The position numbers were made by a program, and so were the translations under genes. 10,432 bases of DNA, from NCBI GenBank assembly GCA_021604265.1, contig BQIY01000041.1, positions 1 to 10,432 of the forward strand, in the 5' to 3' direction. Within the stretch, counting starts at the first letter, position 1. Each line of letters opens with the position of its first letter. This DNA is from Nitrospirales bacterium (GTDB taxonomy: Bacteria > Nitrospirota > Nitrospiria > Nitrospirales > UBA8639). Shown in pieces: positions 6,199 to 10,432 of this stretch. The notes under the pieces are model-generated. The model was not told where the DNA came from. It saw nothing but the letters and a program-made list of their open reading frames with translations, and did no database searches.

Positions 6199-6963
6199 TC
6201 AGGCACCAACTGCATGAAGACGTGTCAGTCCACAGGCGCTTGCCACACCTTCTCGGTATTTGAGCCACAACCGCAATGTCTTCCTCATGGCTAACAGAAT
6301 GGTATCTTGTTGAGATCGTGTTACCGCATGCGTGAGTACCATTTTATAGGCATCGTGCCGATGTCCATTTTCAACCATTTGATGAGCTCTTGTCAGATCC
6401 ATGCAATCAGGGGATATACCGTGATTGCAGACCAACGGATGTTGCCGGATAGTTGACTCAAGGCGTTTTCGTGTCATGGGTTTTGCCGTTGCCCGTATTT
6501 CCTCCCGGTCATTTCTACTGCCTTCAACAAATATCGTCAACACCGCCGCACCAACGTTCCAATCTCGATGAACGGATACCCGCTCGAGCCAAAGTCGATA
6601 CTGACGGCTGGCGGGAAGCAAGGCAATATCTAAAAAATCCTTTGAGGCATACTGTAAGCCCTTCATCATTTTCATGAAAAGTTCAGGATGCGACCGCCCT
6701 AATGACAATCGTCCAGTATCTTCTTCGTAAATGTTTTCGGCCAGCATAGCACGAACATCAGAGGGGGGATTTTGGCCATAAATACGGGCAAGGAAAACTG
6801 GAAAGTCCCGTACATAGACACCAAACTCTTGCTGATAATGAATCTTCAGTTGAGATTTCGTGATCGAAGGACCAGAAAAATTTCCCCAAGCCCAATGATC
6901 CTTTTGATCCATGATGTCTAACAGGTGACTGCGAAATTGCAAACGAGTCAATGGTTTACTCAT
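6199..6963 (-). CDS. CADD/PqqC/TenA-like metalloenzyme (heme-oxygenase-like fold)
   Basis: A 254-residue, mostly helical protein of the heme-oxygenase-like di-metal oxidase/oxygenase group (annotated as iron-containing redox enzyme, TenA-, PqqC- or CADD-like). YQQEFGVYVRDFPVFLARIYG (43-63) is the typical third helix. ENIYEEDTG (76-84) with SHPELF (91-96) gives Glu80/81 and His92. FVEG gives Glu147. HQMVENGH (194-201) gives His194, Glu198 and His201, the same spacing as the HxxxDxxH ligands of Chlamydia CADD. A di-iron or Fe/Mn centre is therefore plausible. In CADD, which makes p-aminobenzoate from its own Tyr27 and Tyr141, both positions are Tyr; here my alignment gives Trp26 and Val146, so that chemistry is unlikely and the substrate is unknown. 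ATG 6963 has AAGGA seven bases upstream and directly follows the TGA of a 19-codon frame. Confidence 0.75.
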   Translation of the reverse strand: MSKPLTRLQFRSHLLDIMDQKDHWAWGNFSGPSITKSQLKIHYQQEFGVYVRDFPVFLARIYGQNPPSDVRAMLAENIYEEDTGRLSLGRSHPELFMKMMKGLQYASKDFLDIALLPASRQYRLWLERVSVHRDWNVGAAVLTIFVEGSRNDREEIRATAKPMTRKRLESTIRQHPLVCNHGISPDCMDLTRAHQMVENGHRHDAYKMVLTHAVTRSQQDTILLAMRKTLRLWLKYREGVASACGLTRLHAVGA

Positions 6964-7023
6964 TCAATAATCCTTGGCCGCTCGGCTCAGGCCATAGATA
7001 CGATCTAAATCCCAAATCATCAT
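6964..7023 (-). CDS. 19-residue leader or small peptide before the CADD-like gene
   Basis: ATG 7023 (a second ATG follows at once) to the TGA at 6964-6966, encoding MMIWDLDRIYGLSRAAKDY. AAAGG sits eight bases before the start, and the TGA directly abuts the ATG of the CADD-like gene, whose own AAGGA lies within this frame. Both facts favour translation and coupling. Whether the peptide has a function, as coupling leader or as substrate, is not shown. The frame upstream is closed by a TAG at 7039-7041. It may be accidental. Confidence 0.35.
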   Translation of the reverse strand: MMIWDLDRIYGLSRAAKDY

Positions 7024-7038
7024 GTTTTGAACCTTTGT

Positions 7039-7184
7039 CTATATTTCGGAACGTTCAGAATTTTCTTCAGTAATCGTCAATACAATCGAATTCCTAATGA
7101 GGTCCAGGCCACCATACTTCAAGGCGTCAAAAGCTCAAATGCAATATTGCGCACGCGAAGATCCTGTGCTGAAGAAGCGGACAT
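7039..7184 (-). pseudogene. possible frameshifted small gene upstream of the CADD-like gene
   Basis: From ATG 7184 one frame reads 21 residues (MSASSAQDLRVRNIAFELLTP) to a TGA at 7119-7121. Shifting back one base at CTTTTG (7133-7128) joins it smoothly to a second frame (FDALKYGGLDLIRNSIVL and so on) that ends at the TAG 7039-7041. The joined product would be 48 residues. Codon choice in both pieces looks protein-like, but there is no ribosome binding site at ATG 7184 and no family is recognised. It could be a decayed gene, a sequencing error or chance. Confidence 0.2.
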
Positions 7185-7195
7185 CTATCAAAAGA

Positions 7196-7981
7196 TTATC
7201 GAGGCGGGTCTAACCTTAGGGAAGCTTCTCTTGGTGATTGTGCGGAGGAGGGAAAGGATTTGGCCTTAGCAGCTTTAGACGACCGCGGCTTACTTTTTTT
7301 CACCGCCGCCTTCTCAGGACGTACCGTTTTGGATTCGATGGATTCAAGTTCTTTTCCAAGATGCAGAAGAACCTGTTGCTGTGAGACGGCTAACGCCTTT
7401 AACTCACCGATTTGCGTATTCACTCGAGTAAATTCTCTTCGCTGAGCCGTGAGTTGATCACGAAGCGCATGCACCTCCCACAGTAACTCGTCATGTTCCA
7501 ACTTGGGAGTAGGTGTAATACTGGACGATGCTTCAATGGTGGCAGGAAGAATGTGTGGCTCAGGGATCGAGGCATTTCGTTTCTTTGTATACATCTTCCA
7601 AATTTTATCACTCATCTTATCAGAACTCTCTCGAACGCTATTCGCTGATCGAGCAATAAGGGTCACACATGCCCCCCCTCCATTCCTCATCAGACCAAAC
7701 AGACCGAGAACACACGAAGTTAACCCACGAAACACGCTTTGGCCTCCACGTTGACAGAGTGAAATGCTCGCGTGAAACCATTCCGTAATTTGATTCCCCC
7801 CTCTTCGAACAGCTGCAATCGATTTGGCAAAAAACTTCACGCTCACAGAGGGAGTTTCATCTCCAACTTGAATTCTCAAAGATTGAGAACTATCGTACGG
7901 CAATGTGGGTTTGGATTTTTTATCTTCAGAAGGAAGAATATGAATAAGGTTGAGTGGGGTTTCTGATGTTTTCCAGCCCAT
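7196..7981 (-). CDS. coiled-coil protein with basic Lys/Ala/Ser tail, unknown function
   Basis: A 261-residue protein that I do not recognise. Residues 1-50 are polar. Residues 50-125 alternate Gly/Arg-rich turns (AVRRGG, CQRGG, MRNGGG) with moderately hydrophobic stretches (FRGLTSCVLGLFGLM, 84-98), perhaps one membrane-associating helix. Residues 137-160 are Pro/Ser/Thr-rich. Residues 160-218 form a long coiled coil (HDELLWEVHALRDQLTAQRR and onward to LHLGKELESIESK). The tail (219-261) is Lys/Ala/Ser/Pro-rich (KAAVKKSKPRSSKAAKAKSF), like histone H1-type, AlgP or phasin-like tails that bind nucleic acid or polymers. There is no signal peptide. Start ATG 7981 is backed by GGGAA seven bases upstream. 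It may be cotranscribed with the CADD-like gene, 232 bases downstream, but no shared function is evident. Confidence 0.6.
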   Translation of the reverse strand: MGWKTSETPLNLIHILPSEDKKSKPTLPYDSSQSLRIQVGDETPSVSVKFFAKSIAAVRRGGNQITEWFHASISLCQRGGQSVFRGLTSCVLGLFGLMRNGGGACVTLIARSANSVRESSDKMSDKIWKMYTKKRNASIPEPHILPATIEASSSITPTPKLEHDELLWEVHALRDQLTAQRREFTRVNTQIGELKALAVSQQQVLLHLGKELESIESKTVRPEKAAVKKSKPRSSKAAKAKSFPSSAQSPREASLRLDPPR

Positions 7982-8338
7982 TATACAGTTCCCATACTTT
8001 TCATGAAAAAATTGCTAAAACGATGTACGGTCAAATACGACTCTTTCACCACGGAACACACCGTCTTTTCACTAGCGGATAGATTGCCTACCCTCTCTAC
8101 ATTTTTTACTCCGATTGGCCGCTAGAGTCAATGGTCAGAAACATGGTGGGACTACGCTAAACCGAGGACAACCAAGGTGTCGAATAAGAAAAACCTCGCA
8201 CAGAAACACGCGTCAAGACAAGTCTATTTTCAATAACAATCCAACATCTTGGATGTCCAGCACAATACACCTACTATACGTGCCACATTGAATCAGGAAA
8301 TGATAATTCAGAAAATTAATTAGTGTTTTGCATTTGGA

Positions 8339-8387
8339 TATAATACATTAATCATTTTAACGTAATTAATGTATTCACGATATTATA
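8339..8387. repeat. AT-rich inverted repeat with a TATAAT on each strand
   Basis: AATACATTAAT (8342-8352) and ATTAATGTATT (8365-8375) are perfect 11-base inverted arms around a 12-base centre. TATAATA (8339-8345) is also complementary to TATTATA (8381-8387), giving an overlapping outer pair. TATAAT occurs on the plus strand at 8339-8344 and on the minus strand at 8387-8382. The flanks (8301-8390) are much richer in A/T than the rest of the window. It resembles an operator in a divergent promoter region; no good -35 was found for either direction. Confidence 0.5.
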
Positions 8388-8629
8388 GAAACCCCGTTCA
8401 AAACCGAAGGCTCTGATTTCTTTTCCTGCCTTTGACCGCCATTGATCATACGATTTCCGCATAACCTGCCACCACAGTAAACTCTCAGCTTGCCTCGAAC
8501 GAAGAAATACTCATTCTATGAACTCACGCCTTTCATTGATGCCCCTGAAACGGAAGTGGAATGATTCTGATCGTGCACATGACGAACACGCTTGTCCTCC
8601 TTCTTCAGCGTTATCTGCAAAACAGTGAG

Positions 8630-8657
8630 TTGACTTTTTATATGAAGAAACGATATT
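8630..8657 (+). promoter_or_regulatory. sigma-70 promoter of the exported coiled-coil protein gene
   Basis: TTGACT at 8630-8635, a 16-base spacer, and GATATT at 8652-8657 (four of six -10 bases). Transcription would begin near 8664, leaving a leader of about 30 bases before ATG 8695. Confidence 0.4.
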
Positions 8658-8694
8658 GGAAAAGAGATCTTTCTAGAAGTGCTTCGAATCAACG

Positions 8695-9525
8695 ATGAAA
8701 TCTCAAATCTATTTTTTCTTTGCGTTCTGTAGTATTTGTGGAATCGTTGGAACGTTACCGGCTTGCCTTGCTACCCCTCAAGTCGAGACTCCCATCCATG
8801 AAAGCCCTCAAGGCCAGGTACGTCTCAAAACCTTTCCCGATACTGCGGTCCGAGCTTCTCATCCTGCCTTCATCGAAACCACATTGTTGACGAAAGCTTT
8901 TCGTGGACTGCATGTTCTGGAAGAAAAACCCCTATTGGCGACGCTCGTCAGTGGCGAAGGGGAAGAATTGCCAGTTTTGACAGAACAAGAAATACAGTCT
9001 TTAATGCCCTGGCTCATTGACGCGCTGGCTCAAGCGACCCCTGAAGAATATGTGTGGTTTCAACTGATGAACCAAAAACCCTCTGGCCCTCAAACCACGA
9101 GCGGGAGTCTGTATGTGTCAAAGAATCTTTTACGGATTGCTCTTCATACATTTCAAGCTGATCGCCGTCAACCTCAGCTGTCGTCCAAAGCCAGTTTTTC
9201 TCCAACACACATACGACATTGGGATTTAAAATTTGCTCCGGATGTCGCGCTGAAACAATCCGCCGACAGTCAAGACACATTTCCCCAAGAGTCAATTGGT
9301 GCCGTTGCCGTTAACCTGACGGTTCTCGCAGCCATGAAAAAACACCAAAAGCGGACGTCTCAAACTGAAAACCACTCGCAACGCGAGTTCAAAGTGCAAG
9401 ATCCCAATACTCGAAAAAAGCAGAATTTACGAAATGAAATTGAAGAACTTCAACAACAACTCGACGAACAGAATAGAATGCTGAGAGAATTGAACAAAAG
9501 ATTCAATCTAGAACAGGGGCAGTGA
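8695..9525 (+). CDS. exported (lipo)protein with C-terminal coiled coil, unknown function
   Basis: A 276-residue protein that I cannot name. It begins with MKSQ and a hydrophobic segment at 5-22, ending LPAC (21-24), so it is exported; LPAC resembles a lipobox with Pro at -2, giving either a lipoprotein anchored at Cys24 or ordinary cleavage after CLA. Residues 50-155 look like a compact domain, with HPAFIETTLLTKAFRGLHVL (56-75), LTEQEIQSLMPWLIDALAQA (95-114), EEYVWFQLM (117-125) and GSLYVSKNLLRIALHTF (137-153). A Ser/Gln-rich linker follows, then a strong coiled coil from about 240 to 272 (RNEIEELQQQLDEQNRMLREL). The architecture suggests an envelope protein that oligomerises. ATG 8695 has only weak AGAAG upstream; no better start exists. 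It converges on the ABC permease with 20 bases between stops, and no terminator is seen there. Confidence 0.7.
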   Translation: MKSQIYFFFAFCSICGIVGTLPACLATPQVETPIHESPQGQVRLKTFPDTAVRASHPAFIETTLLTKAFRGLHVLEEKPLLATLVSGEGEELPVLTEQEIQSLMPWLIDALAQATPEEYVWFQLMNQKPSGPQTTSGSLYVSKNLLRIALHTFQADRRQPQLSSKASFSPTHIRHWDLKFAPDVALKQSADSQDTFPQESIGAVAVNLTVLAAMKKHQKRTSQTENHSQREFKVQDPNTRKKQNLRNEIEELQQQLDEQNRMLRELNKRFNLEQGQ

Positions 9526-9545
9526 AAAAAGCTTGGCACTCCGAA

Positions 9546-10430
9546 TTAGTGAGAGCTGATGACTTTGGGTGTCCGGTATTTTTTCAGGCACCATTGCCCG
9601 ACGCTCATAAATCCGAGAAGGACACATCCAATAACCACGTTGGTTGGACCTGTCGGCCAATCAAGCTGATACGAGACCAGAAACCCTCCAAACGCCATCA
9701 TCATTCCAATCGCCGCAGCTACAACAGGCGCAAGCCATATTCCAAGATTCACATGCATCGCAATCATGGGTGGGAGCAATAAAAATCCAAACGTCACCAA
9801 TGGCCCAACAACGAGCACGCCTAATGAAATCGTGACACCCACAATTCCATAGAGCAGCATATCCCAGACCCACACCTGCTTCCCAAGAGATATGGCTAAA
9901 TCCCGATCGACCGAGACCAAGAGCAGTTCTTTTCGAAAACTCCATAAGAGAACCGCCATTGCGGTAAAACAGACGACCAAAAGCTGTAAGTCGGCATCAG
10001 AAATGGCAATAATTTGTCCTTTCAAGGCATTGAGTGCCCCTGCCTCGGGAATCCGGTCTGATGCTAAGAGTAAAATTGTCAGAGCTCCTGCCAAAACATA
10101 AAGAACACCAATGCGTCCCTCGACCACTCCCCGGCCATTCCTCTCTAACACGGCTAACAGACTCAAGGTTCCAGTTGTCAAAATGGTTGAACCAAGGAGG
10201 GCCAGACCGAAATCGCTGTGTTGTGTATCCGGATGAAATGTCGCATGCCAAAAAATCGCCATCGCGATGCCAGCCGCAGAAATCGTAGGCAAGGTCACCC
10301 CCAAAAACACCATCCGGCGTACATACATCAACCCACCGACAATGGGCAACGCTATCCCACATAAAATCCCACCATACAGCGCATTTCGTAACACATAGGA
10401 CGGATCAAAAATTTGAAGAACATCACTCAA
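9546..10430 (-). CDS. metal ABC transporter permease, ZnuB/MntB (ABC-3) type
   Basis: The membrane subunit of a zinc/manganese/iron-type ABC importer; it works with an ATPase and a periplasmic binding protein, neither of which is in the window. The 294 residues carry about eight hydrophobic segments (around 15-36, 43-63, 74-95, 108-123, 147-163, 190-208, 209-227, 231-253, 263-280). VDRDLAISLGK (174-184) fits the cytoplasmic coupling segment that contacts the ATPase. FGFLLLPPMIA (214-224) and LDWPTGPTNVVI (256-267) are family-typical. The region after the first segment reads VRRMVFLGVTLPTISAAGIA, where many members have GDALSHA. Length is close to complete; the TTG at 10430 is the first codon seen, and the real start may be just past the window edge. 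The metal cannot be fixed; control by the nearby Fur-family protein is possible but its promoter is not visible. Confidence 0.85.
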   Translation of the reverse strand: MSDVLQIFDPSYVLRNALYGGILCGIALPIVGGLMYVRRMVFLGVTLPTISAAGIAMAIFWHATFHPDTQHSDFGLALLGSTILTTGTLSLLAVLERNGRGVVEGRIGVLYVLAGALTILLLASDRIPEAGALNALKGQIIAISDADLQLLVVCFTAMAVLLWSFRKELLLVSVDRDLAISLGKQVWVWDMLLYGIVGVTISLGVLVVGPLVTFGFLLLPPMIAMHVNLGIWLAPVVAAAIGMMMAFGGFLVSYQLDWPTGPTNVVIGCVLLGFMSVGQWCLKKYRTPKVISSH

Positions 10431-10432
10431 GA

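Larger units (their letters stand above)
7982..8694. other. 713-base gene-free stretch between divergent genes
   Basis: No convincing gene. Contents: a loose inverted repeat CTAGCGG/CCGCTAG (8072-8078, 8119-8125); an AT-rich island with a strong palindrome and -10-like hexamers (8301-8390); a 36-codon frame without ribosome binding site (ATG 8518 to TGA 8628); and a sigma-70 promoter for the next gene (8630-8657). On the minus strand upstream of the coiled-coil gene a TTGACC occurs near 8030 but without a fitting -10. Confidence 0.5.

Noticed and set aside
6935..6945. Second occurrence of AATTGCAAACG, shared with the palindromic operator
   Set aside because: Only one half-site, inside the CADD-like coding region, with no inverted partner.
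8072..8125. Inverted repeat CTAGCGG/CCGCTAG
   Set aside because: Only 7 bases with a 40-base loop, easily expected by chance.
8273..8285. TGGCAC on the minus strand, a sigma-54 -24 element
   Set aside because: The -12 region at the right distance reads GTAGG and lacks TTGC.
8518..8628. 36-codon frame upstream of the exported protein gene
   Set aside because: No ribosome binding site and unremarkable composition.
9661..10362. Long alternative-frame and antisense ORFs within the ABC permease
   Set aside because: The permease frame shows clear family motifs and membrane segments throughout; the others are shadows.

Overview
The window looks like chromosomal DNA from a flagellated Gram-negative bacterium with moderate GC content and mostly unrelated housekeeping and accessory genes. 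The presence of FlgM, a YcgR-like PilZ protein, a type I-alpha DAHP synthase, a Fur-family/MerC pair and a CADD-like metalloenzyme, together with the style of the proteins, makes me think of a Nitrospirota (Nitrospira-like) genome. That is a guess from gene content, not a demonstrated assignment. I see no rRNA, tRNA, CRISPR array, insertion sequence or prophage gene.

Layout. Bases 2-322 are the 3' end of a TPR protein. A small zinc-ribbon protein (564-824, +) converges on a ferredoxin-NADP reductase-like flavoenzyme (889-1791, -). The anti-sigma-28 factor FlgM (1905-2237, +) is divergent from that reductase and is followed by a PilZ c-di-GMP receptor (2570-3232, +), giving a small motility-control cluster. 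A DAHP synthase (3488-4564, +), the entry enzyme of the shikimate pathway, has its own good sigma-70 promoter. About 410 bases without a firm gene follow, holding a nested palindrome and a possible gene relic.

A metal-homeostasis operon then runs on the minus strand: a Fur-family regulator followed closely by a MerC-family membrane protein (4977-5907). Its promoter (TTGACT-N16-TATAAT) is overlapped by a perfect palindrome with 9-base arms whose core is TTGCAA-N5-TTGCAA, the form described for the nickel regulator Nur of Streptomyces. The usual start codons are absent where the ribosome binding site predicts them. Next on the minus strand is a CADD/PqqC-like di-metal oxygenase-fold enzyme (6199-6963), preceded by a 19-codon reading frame that abuts its start codon, and then a coiled-coil protein with a basic tail (7196-7981).

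A 713-base gene-free stretch (7982-8694) contains an AT-rich island with an 11-bp-arm inverted repeat and a TATAAT on each strand. It is followed by a signal-peptide-bearing coiled-coil protein (8695-9525, +). The window ends in a ZnuB/MntB-type metal ABC transporter permease (9546-10430, -). The Fur-family regulator, MerC protein and ABC permease suggest that metal uptake and its control are a theme of the right half, although the permease lies 3.6 kb from the regulator and its own promoter is outside the window.
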